A stretch of DNA of 64,000 nt from Colletes latitarsis (taxonomy: Eukaryota; Arthropoda; Insecta; Hymenoptera; Colletidae), in NCBI RefSeq assembly GCF_051014445.1, contig NC_135141.1, forward strand, positions 4,278,001-4,342,000. The letters are read 5' to 3'. Below are positions 1-13,374 of the stretch, in pieces (positions within the stretch are counted from its first letter, which is position 1; every line of letters starts with the position of its first letter). Under the pieces are notes generated by a model. It saw only the letters and a list, made by a program, of their open reading frames with translations, made no database searches and was not told the DNA's origin. A program made the position numbers and the translations under genes.

Positions 1-339
1 GGTACTGTGTGGTTCCACATTACTACGTGATTCAAACCCAGACCTAACCCAGGATCTGGCCAACAGGTATGCGAAGAAGGCAATGTCATGAGCCAGATGC
101 GGGCATTACCCAGACCTAACCCTGACCTAACCGGTTTTATCCTCTCAAATATTGATCGATAGCAGGTTTAATCGACTGTTACTGTGTGGTACCACATTAC
201 TACGTGATTCAAACCCGAAAAAACCCAGGATGTGGTAAACAAGTACGCGAAGAAGGCAAAATCATGATCCAGATGCGGGCATAACCCAGACCTAACCCAG
301 ACCTAACCGGTGTTATCCTCTAAAATATTGATCGATACC

Positions 340-915
340 AGGTTTAATTGAATGGTACTGTGTGGTTCCACATTACTACGTGATTCAAACCCAGACCTAA
401 CCCAGGATATGTCCAACAAGTATGCGAAAATGCAAAACCATGAGGCAGATGCGGGCATAACCCAGACCTAACACAGACCTAATCGGTGTTATCCACTAAA
501 ATATTGATCGAAACCAAGTTTAAGTGACTGTTTCTGAGTGGTACCACATTACTACGTGATTCAAACTCTAAAAAACCAAGGATCTGGGCAACAAGAATGC
601 GGAAAAGGCAAAATCATGAGCCAGATGCGGGCATAACCCAGACCTAACCCAGACCTAACCGGTGTTACCGACTAAAATATTGATCGAAACCAAGTTTAAG
701 TGACTGTTTCTGAGTGGTACCACATGACTACGTGATTCAAACCCTAAAAAACCAAGGATCTGGGCAACAAGAATGCGGAAAAGGCAAAATCGTTAGCCAG
801 ATGCGGGCATAACCCAGACCTAACCCGGACCTAACCGGAGTTACCGACTAAAATACTGACCGAATTCGGGTTTAATTCACTGTTACTGTGTGGTACCACG
901 TTACTACCTGACTCA
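340..915 (+). repeat. Block copy of 11.65-12.22 kb (class B-E-E-F run)
   Basis: This stretch aligns with 11649-12224 at a constant offset of 11309 bp, sharing the rare TATGCGAAAATGCAAAACC variant (421 and 11730), two class E monomers and the AAATCGTTAGCC variant. A few substitutions separate them (for example CAAACTCTA against CAAACCCTA). The surrounding 1-340 and 915-1600 hold ordinary monomers of classes A, B and D with no gene. Confidence 0.8.
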
Positions 916-1604
916 AACCCGAAAAAACCAAGAATCTGGACAACAAGTATGCGAAGAAGGCAAAATCATGAGCCAGATGCGGGCATAACTCACACCTAAG
1001 CCACACCTACCCGGTGTCATCCTTTAAAATATTGATCGAAGCCAGGTTTAATTGACTGTTTCAATGTGGTACAACATTACTACGTGATTCAAACCCGAAA
1101 AAACCCAGGATCTGGCCAACAAGTATGCGAAGAAGGCAAAATCATGAGCCATATACGGGCATAACCCAGACCTAACCGGTGTCATCCTTTAAAATATTGA
1201 TCGAAACCAAGTTTAATGGACTGTTTCAGTGTGGTACCACATTACTACGTGACTTAAACCCGAGAAAAACCCCGGATCTGGCCAACAAGTATGCGAAGAA
1301 GGCAAAATCATGAGCCAGATGCGGGCATAAGCCAGACCTTACCCAGACCTAACCGGTTTTATCCTATAAAATATTGATCGAAACCAGGTTTTATTGACTG
1401 TTACTGTGTGGTCCCACATTACCACGTGACTTAAACCCGAAAAAACCCAGGATCTGGCCAACAAGTATGCGAGGAAGGCAAAATCATGAGCCAGATGCGG
1501 GCATAAGCCAGACCTAACCCAGGCCTTACCGGTTTTATCCACTAAAATATTGATCGAAATCATGTTTAATTGACTGTTACTGTGTGGTGCCACATTACTA
1601 CGTG

Positions 1605-2680
1605 ATTCAGACCCGAAAAAACCCAGGATCTGGTAAACAAGTATGCGAAGAAGGCAAAATCATGAGCCAGATGCGGGCATGACCCAGACCTAACCCAGCC
1701 ATTACCGGTTTTATCCTTTAAAATACTGACCGAATCCAGGTTTAATTGACTGTCACTGTGAGGTGCCACATTACTATGTGACTCAAATCTGAAAAAACCC
1801 AGGATCTGGCCAACAAGTATGCGAAGAAGGCAAAATCATGAGCCAGATGCGGGCATAACCCAGACCTAACCCAGACCTAACCGGTTTTATCCTCTGAAAT
1901 ATTGATCGATACCAGGTTTAATTGAATGGTACTGTGTGGTTCCACATTACTACGTGATTGAAACCCAGACCTAACCCAGGATCTGGCCAACAGGTATGCG
2001 AAGAAGGCAATGTCATGAGCCAGATGCGGGCATAACCCAGACCTAACCCTGACCTAACCGGTTTTATCCTCTAAAATATTGATCGATACCAGGTTCAATT
2101 GATTGTTACTGTGTGGTACCACATTACTACGTGATTCAAACCCGAAAAAACTCAGGATCTGGCCAACACGAATCCGGAAAAGGCAAAATCATGAGCCAGA
2201 TGCGGGCATAACCCAGACCTAACACAGACCTATCCGGTGTTACCGACTAAAATACTGACCGAATTCGGGTTTAATTCACTGTTACTGTGTGGTACCACGT
2301 TACTACCTGATTCAAACATGAGCCAGATGCGGGCATAACTCACACCTAACCCACACCTAACCGGTGTCATCCTGTAGAATATTGGTCGAAGCCAGGTTTA
2401 ATTGACTGTTTCAATGTGGTACAACATTACTACCTGATGCAAACCCGAAAAAACCCAGGATCTGGCCAACAAGTATGCGAAGAAGGCAAAATCATGAGCC
2501 AGATGCGGGCATAACCCAGACATAACACAGACCTAAACGGTGTTACCGACTAAAATACTGACCGAATCCAGGCTTAGTTGACAGCTACTGTGTGGTACCA
2601 CATTACTACGTGATTCAAACCCGAGAAAACCCAGGAGCTGGCCAACAGGTATGCGTAGAAGGCAAAATCATGAGCCAGAT
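1605..2680 (+). repeat. Block copy of 21.80-22.87 kb (offset 20191)
   Basis: The order is class C, class B, a class A monomer with the rare AAAAAACTCAGG variant (CTCAGG at 2151 and 22342), truncated monomer, class D. This order and the rare variants match 21796-22871 at one offset until about 2680. The same block appears again in 24.5-25.4 and 31.7-32.5 kb. It shows that blocks of about 1 kb are shared over at least 20-30 kb. Confidence 0.8.
2291..2417 (+). repeat. Truncated 127-bp monomer, copy 1 (49-bp deletion)
   Basis: A class F start (ACGTTACTACCTGATTCAAAC) joins directly to ATGAGCCAGATGCGGG at 2317/2318. The 49 bp normally between CAAAC and ATGAGCC are missing. The distal part carries the class D-linked CTCACACCTAACCC variant. 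Start-to-start distance to the next monomer is 127 bp. The same junction occurs in five other places, so it is an inherited lineage. Confidence 0.93.
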
Positions 2681-4080
2681 GCGGGCATAAGCCAGACCTA
2701 ACCCAGACCTTACCGGTTTTATCCACAAAAATATTGATCGAAATCATGTTTAATTGACTGTTACTGTGTGGTGCCACATTGCTATCTGATTCAAACCCGA
2801 GAAAACCAAGGATCTGACCAACAAGTATGCGAAGAAGGCAAAATCATGAGCCAGATGCGGGCATGACCCAGACCTAACCCAGCCATTACCGGTTTTATCC
2901 TTTAAAATACTGACCGAATCCAGGTTTAATTGACTGTCACTGTGAGGTGCCAAATTACTACGTGATTCAAACCAGAAAAAACCCGGGATCCGGCCAACAA
3001 GTATGCGATCAAGGCAAAATCATGAGCCAGATGCGGGCATAACCCAGACCTAACCCAGACCTGACCGGGGTTACCGACTAAAATACTGACCGATTCCAGG
3101 TTTAATTGATTGTCACTGTGATGTGCCACATTACTACGTGATTCAAACTCGAAAAAAACCCAGGATCTGGCCAGCAAGTATCCGAAGATGGCAAAATCAT
3201 GAGCCAGATGCGGGCATAACCCAGACCTAACCCAGACATAACCGGTTTTATCCTCTAAAATATTTATCGATACCAGGTTTAATAGAATTATATTGTGTGG
3301 TTCCACATTACAACATGATTCAAACCCAGACCTTACCCAGGATCTGGCCAACGAGTATGCGATGAAGGCAAAATCATGAGCCAGATGTGGGCATAACCCA
3401 GACCTAACCCAGATCTAACCGGATGTATCCTCTGAAATATTGATCGATACAAGGTTTAATTGACCGTTACTGTGTGGTACCACATTACTACGTCATGCAA
3501 ACCCGAAAAAACCCAGGATCTGGTAAACGAGTATGCGAAGAAGGCGAAATCATGAGCCAGATGCGGGCATAACCCAGACATAACACAGACCTAAACGGTG
3601 TTACCGACTAAAATACTGACCGAATCCAGGCTTAGTTGACAGCTACTGTGTGGTACCACATTACTACGTGATTCAAACCCGAGAAAACCCAGGATCTGGC
3701 CAACAGGTATGCGTAGAAGGCAAAATCATGAGCCAGATGCGGGCATAAGCCAGACCTAACCCAGACCTTACCGGTTTTATCCTCTAAAATATTGATCGAA
3801 ATCATGTTTAATTGACTGTTACTGTGTGGTGCCACATTGCTATCTGATTCAAACCCGAAAAAAACCCGGGATCTGGTAAACAAGTATGCGAAGAAGGCAA
3901 AATCATGAGCCAGATGCGGGTATAACCCAGACCTAACCCAGACCTGACCGGGGTTACCGACTAAAATACTGACCGAATCCAGGTTTAATTGACTGTCACT
4001 GTGATGTGCCACATTACTACGTGATTCAAACCCAGACCTAACCCAGGATCTGGCCAACAAGTATGCGAAGAAGGCAAAAT
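2681..4080 (+). repeat. Mosaic satellite segment rich in class C
   Basis: The segment holds class C, A and B monomers with no gene. The run with CAAACCAGAAAAAACCCGGG at about 2950 recurs at an offset of 1944 bp near 4890. I could not resolve a regular higher-order unit here. Confidence 0.7.
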
Positions 4081-6481
4081 CATGAGCCAGATGCGGGCAT
4101 TACCCAGACCTAACCCAGACCTAACCGGATTTATCCTCTAAGATATTGATCGATACAAGGTTTAATTGACTGTTACTGTGTGATACCACATTACTACGTG
4201 ATGCATTACCCGAAAAAAACCCAGGATCTGGTAAACAAGTATGCGAAGAAGGCCAAATCATGAGCCAGATGCGGGCATAATCCAGACGTAACCCAGACCT
4301 AACCGGGTTTACCGACTAAAATACTGACCGAATCCAGGTTTAATTGACTGTCACTGTGATGTGCCACATTACTACGTGATTCAAACTCGAAAAAAACCCA
4401 GGATCTGGCCAACAAGTATGCGAAGATGGCAAAAGCATGAGCCAGATGCGGGCATAACCCAGACCTAACCCAGACATAACCGGTTTTATCCTCTAAAATA
4501 TTTATCGATACCAGGTTTAATTGAATTATACTGTGTGGTTCCACATTATTACGTGATTCAAACCCAGACGTTACCCAGGATCTGGCCAACAAGTATGCGA
4601 AGAAGGCAAAATCATGAGCCAGATGCGGGCATTACCCAGACCTAACCCAGACCTAACCGGATTTATCCTCTGAAATATTGATCGATACAAGGTTTAATTG
4701 ACTGTTACTGTGTGGTACCACATTACTACGTGACTCAAATCTGAAAAAACCCAGGATCTGGGCAACAAGTATGCGAAGAAGGCAAAATCATGAGCCAGAT
4801 GCGGGCATTACCCAGACCTAAACCAGACCTAACCGGGTTTACCGACTAAAATACTGACCGAATCCAGGTTTAATTGACTGTCACTGTGAGGTGCCAAATT
4901 ACTACGTGATTCAAACCAGAAAAAACCCGGGATCCGGCCAACAAGTATGCGATCAAGGCAAAATCATGAGCCAGATGCGGGCATAACCCAGACCTAACCC
5001 AGACCTGACCGGGGTTACCGACTAAAATACTGACCGAATCCAGGTTTAATTGACTGTCACTGTGATGTGCCACATTACTACGTGATTCAAACCCAGACCT
5101 AACCCAGGATCTGGCCAACAAGTATGCGAAGAAGGCAAAATCATGAGCCAGATGCGGGCATTACCCAGACCTAACCCAGACCTAACCGGATTTATCCTCT
5201 AAGATATTGATCGATACAAGGTTTAATTGACTGTTACTGTGTGATACCACATTACTACGTGATGCATTACCCGAAAAAAACCCAGGATCTGGTAAACAAG
5301 TATGCGAAGAAGGCGAAATCATGAGCCAGATGCGGGCATGACCCAGACCTAACCCGGGCATTACCGGTTTTATCCTTTAAAATATTGATCGAAAACAGGT
5401 TTTATTGACTGTTACTCTGTGGTACCACATTACTACGTGACTCAAATCTGAAAAAACCCAGGATCTGGGCAACAAGTATGCGAAGAAGGCAAAATCATGA
5501 GCCAGATGCGGGCATAAACCAGACCTAACCGGTTTTATCCTCTAAAATGTGGATAGAAACCAGGTTTAATTGACTGTTCAGTGTGGTATCACATTACTAC
5601 GTGATTCAAACCGAGAAAACCCAGGATCTGGCCGACAAGTATGCGAAGAAGTCAAAATCATGAGCCAGATGCGGGCATAACCCAGACCTAAACCAGACCT
5701 AACCGGATTTATCCTCTGAAATATTGATCGATACAAGGTTTAATTGACTGTTACTGTGTGGTACCACATTACTACGTGACTCAAATCTGAAAAAACCCAG
5801 GATCTGGGCAACAAGTATGCGAAGAAGGCAAAATCATGAGCCAGATGCGGGCATAAACCAGACCTAACCGGTTTTATCCTCTAAAATGTGGATAGAAACC
5901 AGGTTTAATTGACTGTTCAGTGTGGTATCACATTACTACGTGATTCAAACCGAGAAAACCCAGGATCTGGCCGACAAGTATGCGAAGAAGTCAAAATCAT
6001 GAGCCAGATGCGGGCATAACCCAGACCTAACCAAGACCTAACCAGTGTTACCGACTAAAATACTGACCGTGTCCAGGTTTAATTGACTGTTACTGTGTGG
6101 TACCACATTACTACGTGATTCAAACCCGAAAAAAACCCAGGATATGGCCAACAAGTATGCGAAGAAGGCAAAACCATGAGCCAGATGCGGGCATAACCCA
6201 GACCTAACCCAGACATAGCCGGGTTTTATCCTCTAAAATATTTATCGATACCAGGTTTAATTGAATTATACTGTGTGGTTCCACATTACTACGTGATTCA
6301 AACCCAGACCTTACCCAGGATCTGGCCAACAAGTATGCGTTGAAGGCAAAATCATGAGCCAGATGTGGGCATAGCCCAGACCTAAACCAGACCTAACCGG
6401 ATTTATCCTCTGAAATATTGATCGATACAAGGTTTAATTGACTGTTACTGTGTGGTACCACATTACTACGTGATTCAAACC
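4080..6481 (+). repeat. Block repeated at 7.89-9.77 kb
   Basis: 4080-4600 matches 7889-8409 at an offset of 3809 bp, and about 5744-6481 matches 9035-9772 at an offset of 3291 bp. Shared rare variants include CTAAGATATTGATCG, GATGCATTACCCG and CTGACCGTGTCCAGG (6061-6077 and 9352-9368). The 518-bp change in offset means about three monomers differ in number between the copies. Confidence 0.8.
5403..6029 (+). repeat. 339-bp two-monomer tandem duplication
   Basis: 5403-5690 and 5742-6029 are near-identical at an offset of 339 bp. The unit is a dimer of one 176-bp monomer and one 163-bp monomer. The short monomer lacks one 11-bp unit (GGCATAAACCAGACC) and two single bases (GTTCAGTGTGG and CAAACCGAGAAAACCC). 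A single copy of the same dimer is present at about 9.05-9.34 kb, so the duplication is local to this copy. Confidence 0.88.
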
Positions 6482-7888
6482 CGAAAAAACCCAGGATCTG
6501 GCCAACACGAAACCGGAAAAGGCAAAATCATGAGCCAGATGCGGGCATAACCCAGACCTAACACAGACCTATCCGGTGTTACCGACTAAAATACTGACCG
6601 AATTCGGGTTTAATTTACTGTTACTGTGTGGTACCACATTACTACGTGATCCAGACCCGAAAAAACCCAGGATGTGGTAAACAAGTACGCGAAGAAGGCA
6701 AAATCATGATCCAGATGCAGGCAGAACCCAGACCTAACCCAGACCTAACCGGTGTTATCCACTAAAATATTGATCGATACCAGCATTAATTGAATGGTAC
6801 TGTGTGGTTCCACATTACTACGTGATTCAAACCCAGACCTAACCCAGGATCTGGCCAACACGAATCCGGAAAAGGCAAAATCATGAGCCAGATGCGGGCA
6901 TAACCCAGACCTAACACAGACCTATCCGGTGTTACCGACTAAAATACTGACCGAATTCGGGTTTAATTCACTGTTACTGTGTGGTACCACGTTACTACCT
7001 GATTCAAACATGAGCCAGATGCGGGCATAACTCACACCTAACCCACACCTAACCGGTGTCATCCTGTAGAATATTGGTCGAAGCCAGGTTTAATTGACTG
7101 TTTCAATGTGGTACAACATTACTACGTGATTCAAACCCGAAAAAACCCAGGATCTGGCCAACAAGTATGCGAAGAAGGCAAAATCATGTGCCAGATGCGG
7201 GCATAACCCAGACCTAACCCAGACCTAACCGGTTTTATCCTCTAAAATATTGATCGATACCAGGTTTTATTGACCGTTACTGTGTGGTACCACATTACTA
7301 CGTCATGCAAACCCGAAAAAACCCAGGATCTGGCCAACAAGTATGCGAAGAAGGCGAAATCATGAGCCAGATGCGGGCTTAACCCAGACATAACACAGAC
7401 CTAACCGGTGTTATCCACTAAAATATTGATCGAAACCAGGTTTCATTGACTGTCACTGTGAGGTGCCAAATTACTACGTGATTCAAACCAGAAAAAACCC
7501 AGGATCCGGCCAACAAGTATGCGATGAAGGCAAAATCATGAGCCAGATGCGGGCATAACCCAGACGTAACCCAGACCTAACCGGGGTTACCGACTAAAAT
7601 ACTGACCGAATCCAGGTTTAATTGACTGTCACTGTGATGTGCCACATTACTACGTGATTCAAACCAGAAAAAACCCAGGATCCGGCCAACAAGTATGCGA
7701 TGAAGGCAAAATCATGAGCCAGATGCGGGCATAAGCCAGACCTAACCCAGACCTTACCGGTTTTATCCTCTAAAATATTGATCGAAATCATGTTTAATTG
7801 ACTGTTACTGTGTGGTGCCACATTGCTATCTGATTCAAACCCGAAAAAAACCCAGGATCTGGTAGACAAGTATGCGAAGAAGGCAAAA
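6482..7888 (+). repeat. Mosaic satellite segment
   Basis: This holds class A, B, C and D monomers, one truncated monomer (6983-7109) and an EcoRI-linked class F start. No gene or foreign sequence is seen. 6.84-7.1 kb resembles 2.15-2.42 kb. Confidence 0.75.
6983..7109 (+). repeat. Truncated 127-bp monomer, copy 2
   Basis: It has the same CAAAC/ATGAGCC junction (7009/7010) and the same flanks as the copy at 2291, including CCTGTAGAATATTGG downstream. It is followed by a class D monomer. Confidence 0.93.
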
Positions 7889-9772
7889 TCATGAGCCAGA
7901 TGCGGGCATAACCCAGACCTAACCCAGACCTAACCGGATTTATCCTCTAAGATATTGATCGATACAAGGTTTAATTGACTGTTACTGTGTGATACCACAT
8001 TACTACGTGATGCATTACCCGAAAAAAACCCAGGATCTGGTAAACAAGTATGCGAAGAAGGCAAAATCATGAGCCAGATGCGGGCATAATCCAGACATAA
8101 CCCAGACCTAACCGGGGTTACCGACTAAAATACTGACCGAATCCAGGTTTAATTGACTGTCACTGTGATGTGCCACATTACTACGTGATTCAAACTCGAA
8201 AAAAACCCAGGATCTGGCCAACAAGTATGCGAAGATGGCAAAAGCATGAGCCAGATGCGGGCATAACCCAGACCTAACCCAGACATAACCGGTTTTATCC
8301 TCTAAAATATTTATCGATACCAGGTTTAATTGAATTATACTGTGTGGTTCCACATTATTACGTGATTCAAACCCAGACGTTACCCAGGATCTGGCCAACA
8401 AGTATGCGATGAAGGCGAAATCATGTGCCAGATGCGGGCATAACCCAGACCTAACCCAGACCTAACCGGTCTTATCCTCTAAAATATTGATCGATACCAG
8501 GTTTAAATGACTGTTACTTTGTGGTACCACATTACTACGTGATTCAAACCCGAAAAAACCCAGGATCTGGCCAACACAAATGCGGAAAAGGCAAAATCAT
8601 GAGCCAGATGCGGGCATAACCCAGACCTAACCCAGACCTATCCGGTGTCATCCTTTAAAATATTGATCGAAACCATGATTTATTGACTGCTACTGTGTGG
8701 TACCACATTACTACGTGACTCAAATCTGAAAAAACCCAGGATCTGGCCAACAAGTATGCGAAGAAGGCAAAATCATGAGCCAGATGCGGGCATGACCCAG
8801 ACCTAACCCAGGCATTACCGGTTTTATCCTTTAAAATATTGATCGAAAACAGGTTTTATTGACTGTTACTGTCTGGTACCACATTACTACGTGATTCAAA
8901 TCCGACAAAACCCAGGATCTGGCCAACAAGTATGCGAAGAAGGCAAAATCATGAGCCAGATGCGGGCATAACCCAGACCTAACCCAGACCTAACCGGTGT
9001 CATCCTTTAAAATCTTGATCGAAACCAGGATTTATTGACTGTTACTGTGTGGTACCACATTACTACGTGACTCAAATCTGAAAAAACCCAGGATCTGGGC
9101 AACAAGTATGCGAAGAAGGCAAAATCATGAGCCAGATGCGGGCATAAACCAGACCTAACCGGTTTTATCCTCTAAAATGTGGATCGAAACCAGGTTTAAT
9201 TGACTGTTCAGTGTGGTATCACATTACTACGTGATTCAAACCGAGAAAACCCAGGATCTGGCCGACAAGTATGCGAAGAAGTCAAAATCATGAGCCAGAT
9301 GCGGGCATAACCCAGACCTAACCAAGACCTAACCGGTGTTACCGACTAAAATACTGACCGTGTCCAGGTTTAATTGACTGTTACTGTGTGGTACCACATT
9401 ACTACGTGATTCAAACCCGAAAAAAACCCAGGATATGGCAAACAAGTATGCGAAGAAGGCAAAACCATGAGCCAGATGCGGGCATAACCCAGACCTAACC
9501 CAGACATAGCCGGGTTTTATCCTCTAAAATATTTATCGATACCAGGTTTAATTGAATTATACTGTGTGGTTCCACATTACTACGTGATTCAAACCCAGAC
9601 CTTACCCAGGATCTGGCCAACAAGTATGCGATGAAGGCAAAATCATGAGCCAGATGTGGGCGTAGCCCAGACCTAAACCATACCTAACCGGATTTATCCT
9701 CTGAAATATTGATCGATACAAGGTTTAATTGACTGTTACTGTGTGGTACCACATTACTACGTGATTCAAACC
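7889..9772 (+). repeat. Second copy of the 4.08-6.48 kb block
   Basis: It aligns with 4080-6481 at offsets 3809 and then 3291 bp, with the middle differing by about three monomers. The copy ends abruptly at 9772, where class A sequence in the first copy (CAAACCCGAAAA) is replaced by class B sequence (CAAACCCAGACC). Confidence 0.8.
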
Positions 9773-11648
9773 CAGACCTAACCCAGGATCTGGCCAACAG
9801 GTATGCGAAGAAGGCAATGTCATGAGCCAGATGCGGGCATTACCCAGACCTAACCCTGACCTAACCGGTGTTACCGACTAATATACTGACCGAATTCAGG
9901 TTTCATTCACTGTTACTATGTGGTACCACGTTACTACGTGACTCAAACCCGAAAAAACCAAGAATCTGGACAACAAGTATGCGAAGAAGGCAAAATCATG
10001 AGCCAGATGCGGGCATAACTCACACCTAAGCCACACCTAACCGGTGTCATCCTTTAAAATATTGATCGAAGCCAGGTTTATTTGACTGTTTCAATGTGGT
10101 ACAACATTACCACGTGATTCAAACCCGAAAAAACCCAGGATCTGGCCAACAAGTATGCGAAGAAGGCAAAATCATGAGCCAGATGCGGGCATAACCCAGA
10201 CCTAACCCAGACCTAACCGGTGTCATCCTTTAAAATCTTGATCGAAACCAGGATTTATTGACTGTTACTGTGTGGTACCACATTACTACGTGATTCAAAC
10301 CCGAGAAAACCCAGGATCTGGCCAACAAGTATGCGAAGAAGGCAAAATCATGAGCCATATACGGGCATAACCCAGACCTAACCGTTGTCATCCTTTAAAA
10401 TATTGACCGAAACCAAGTTTAATGGACTGTTTCAGTGTGGTACCACATTACTACGTGACTTAAACCCGAGAAAACCCAGGATCTGGTAAACAAGTATGCG
10501 AAGAAGGCAAAATCATGAGCCAGATGCGGGCATGACCCAGACCTAACCCAGCCATTACCGGTTTTATCCTTTAAAATGCTGACCGAATCCAGGTTTAATT
10601 GACTGTCACTGTGAGGTGCCACATTACTATGTGACTCAAATCTGAAAAAACCCAGGATCTGGCCAACAAGTATGCGAAGAAGGCAAAATCATGAGCCAGA
10701 TGCGGGCATAACCCAGACCTAACCCAGACCTAACCGGTTTTATCCTCTGAAATATTGATCGATACCAGGTTTAAATGAATGGTACTGTGTGGTTCCACAT
10801 TACTACGTGATTCAAACCCAGACCTAACCCAGGATCTGGCCAACAGGTATCCGAAGAAGGCAATGTCATGAGCCAGATGCGGGCATAACCCAGACCTAAC
10901 CCTGACCTAACCGGTTTTATCCTCTAAAATATTGATCGATACCAGGTTTAATTGAATGGTACTGTGTGGTTCCACATTACTACGTGATTCAAACCCAGAC
11001 CTAACCCAGGATCTGGCCAACAGGTATGCGAAGAAGGCAATGTCATGAGCCAGATGCGGGCATTACCCAGACCTAACCCTGACCTAACCGGTTTTATCCT
11101 TTAAAATACTGACCGAATCCAGGTTTAATTGACTGTCACTGTGAGGTGCCACATTACTATGTGACTCAAATCTGAAAAAACCCAGGATCTGGCCAACAAG
11201 TATGCGAAGAAGGCAAAATCATGAGCCAGATGCCGGCATAACCCAGACCTAACCCAGACCTAACCGGTTTTATCCTCTGAAATATTGATCGATACCAGGT
11301 TTAATTGAATGGTACTGTGTGGTACCACATTACTACGTGATTCAAACCCGAAAAAACCCAGGATCTGGCCAACACGAAACCGGAAAAGGCAAAATCATGA
11401 GCCAGATGCGGGCATAACCCAGACCTAACACAGACCTATCCGGTGTTACCGACTAAAATACTGACCGAATTCGGGTTTAATTTACTGTTACTGTGTGGTA
11501 CCACATTACTACGTGATTCAGACCCGAAAAAACCCAGGATGTGGTAAACAAGTACGCGAAGAAGGCAAAATCATGATCCAGATGCAGGCATAACCCAGAC
11601 CTAACCCAGACCTAACCGGTGTTATCCACTAAAATATTGATCGATACC
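9773..11648 (+). repeat. Mosaic satellite segment with class B runs
   Basis: Consecutive class B monomers with GAAGGCAATGTCATGAG occur at about 10.79-11.09 kb, a pair seen again at 16.7-17.0, 18.45-18.75, 28.0-28.3, 35.1-35.4 and 37.6-37.9 kb. Class C and D monomers flank them. No gene is seen. Confidence 0.75.
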
Positions 11649-13120
11649 AGCATTAATTGAATGGTACTGTGTGGTTCCACATTACTACGTGATTCAAACC
11701 CAGACCTAACCCAGGATCTGGCCAACAAGTATGCGAAAATGCAAAACCATGAGCCAGATGCGGGCATAACCCAGACCTAACCCAGACCTAATCGGTGTTA
11801 TCCACTAAAATATTGATCGAAACCAAGTTTAAGTGACTGTTTCTGAGTGGTACCACATTACTACGTGATTCAAACCCTAAAAAACCAAGGATCTGGGCAA
11901 CAAGAATGCGGAAAAGGCAAAATCATGAGCCAGATGCGGGCATAACCCAGACCTAACCCAGACCTAACCGGTGTTACCGACTAAAATATTGATCGAAACC
12001 AAGTTTAAGTGACTGTTTCTGAGTGGTACCACATGACTACGTGATTCAAACCCTAAAAAACCAAGGATCTGGGCAACAAGAATGCGGAAAAGGCAAAATC
12101 GTTAGCCAGATGCGGGCATAACCCAGACCTAACCCGGACCTAACCGGTGTTACCGACTAAAATACAGACCGAATTCGGGTTTAATTCACTGTTACTGTGT
12201 GGTACCACGTTACTACCTGATTCAAACACGAAAAAAGCCCTGGATCTGGCCAACAAGTATGCGAAGAAGGCAAAATCATGAACCAGATGCGGGCATAACC
12301 CAGACCTAACCCAGACCTAACCGGTGTTACCGACTAATATACTGACCGAATTCAGGTTTAATTCACTGTTACTATGTGGTTTCACGTTACTACGTGACTC
12401 AAACCCGAAAAAACCAAGAATCTGGACAACAAGTATGCGAAGAAGGCAAAATCATGAGCCAGATGCGGGCATAACTCACACCTAAGCCACACCTAACCGG
12501 TGTCATCCTTTAAAATATTGATCGAAGCCAGGTTTAATTGACTGTTTCAATGTGGTACAACATTACTACGTGATTCAAACCCGAAAAAACCCAGGATCTG
12601 GCCAACAAGTATGCGAAGAAGGCAAAATCATGAGCCAGATGCGGGCTTAACCCAGACATAACACAGACCTAACGGGTGTTACCGACTAAAATACTGACCG
12701 AATCCAGGCTTAATTGACAGCTACTGTGTGGTACCACATTACTACGTGATTCAAACCCGAGAAAACCCAGGATCTGGCCAACAAGTATGCGAAGAAGGCA
12801 AAATCATGAGCCATATACGGGCATAACCCAGACCTAACCGGTGTCATCCTTTAAAATATTGACCGAAACCAAGTTTAATGGACTGTTTCAGTGTGGTACC
12901 ACATTACTACGTGACTTAAACCCGAGAAAAACCAGGATCTGGAAAACAAGTATGCGAAGAAGGCAAAATCATGAGCCAGATGCGGGCATGACCCAGACCT
13001 AACCCAGCCATTACCGGTTTTATCCTCTGAAATATTGATCGACACCAGGTTTAATTGAATGGTACTGTGTGGTTCCACATTACTACGTGATTCAAACCCA
13101 GACCTAACCCAGGATCTGGC
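11649..13120 (+). repeat. Higher-order block repeated at 14.4-15.9 kb
   Basis: The class order B-E-E-F-A-D with linked variants matches 14406-15876 at offset 2757 bp, dropping to 2756 after a one-base loss near 15015 (CAACAAGAAGCGAAG). Both copies carry AATATACTGACCGAATTCAGG and GAGCCATATACGGGCAT. Unique changes such as TGGTTTCACG near 12.38 kb show the copies have begun to diverge. Confidence 0.82.
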
Positions 13121-13247
13121 CAACACGTATCCGGAAAAGGCAAAATCATGAGCCAGATGCGGGCATAACCCAGACCTAAGACAGACCTATCCGGTGTTAC
13201 CGACTAAAATACTGACCGAATTCGGGTTTAATTCACTGTTACTGTGT

Positions 13248-13374
13248 GGTACCACGTTACTACCTGATTCAAACATGAGCCAGATGCGGGCATAACTCAC
13301 ACCTAACCCACACCTAACCGGTGTCATCCTGTAGAATATTGGTCGAAGCCAGGTTTAATTGACTGTTTCAATGT
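13248..13374 (+). repeat. Truncated 127-bp monomer, copy 3
   Basis: The junction is at 13274/13275. The flanks match the other copies: EcoRI-containing monomer end before, GTAGAATATTGG and a class D monomer after. Confidence 0.93.

Noticed and set aside
98..130. CCTAACCC motifs resembling telomere repeats
   Set aside because: The motif is part of an 11-bp AGACCTAACCC unit in one to three copies per monomer, not a run of 6- or 7-bp telomere repeats. It does not indicate a chromosome end.
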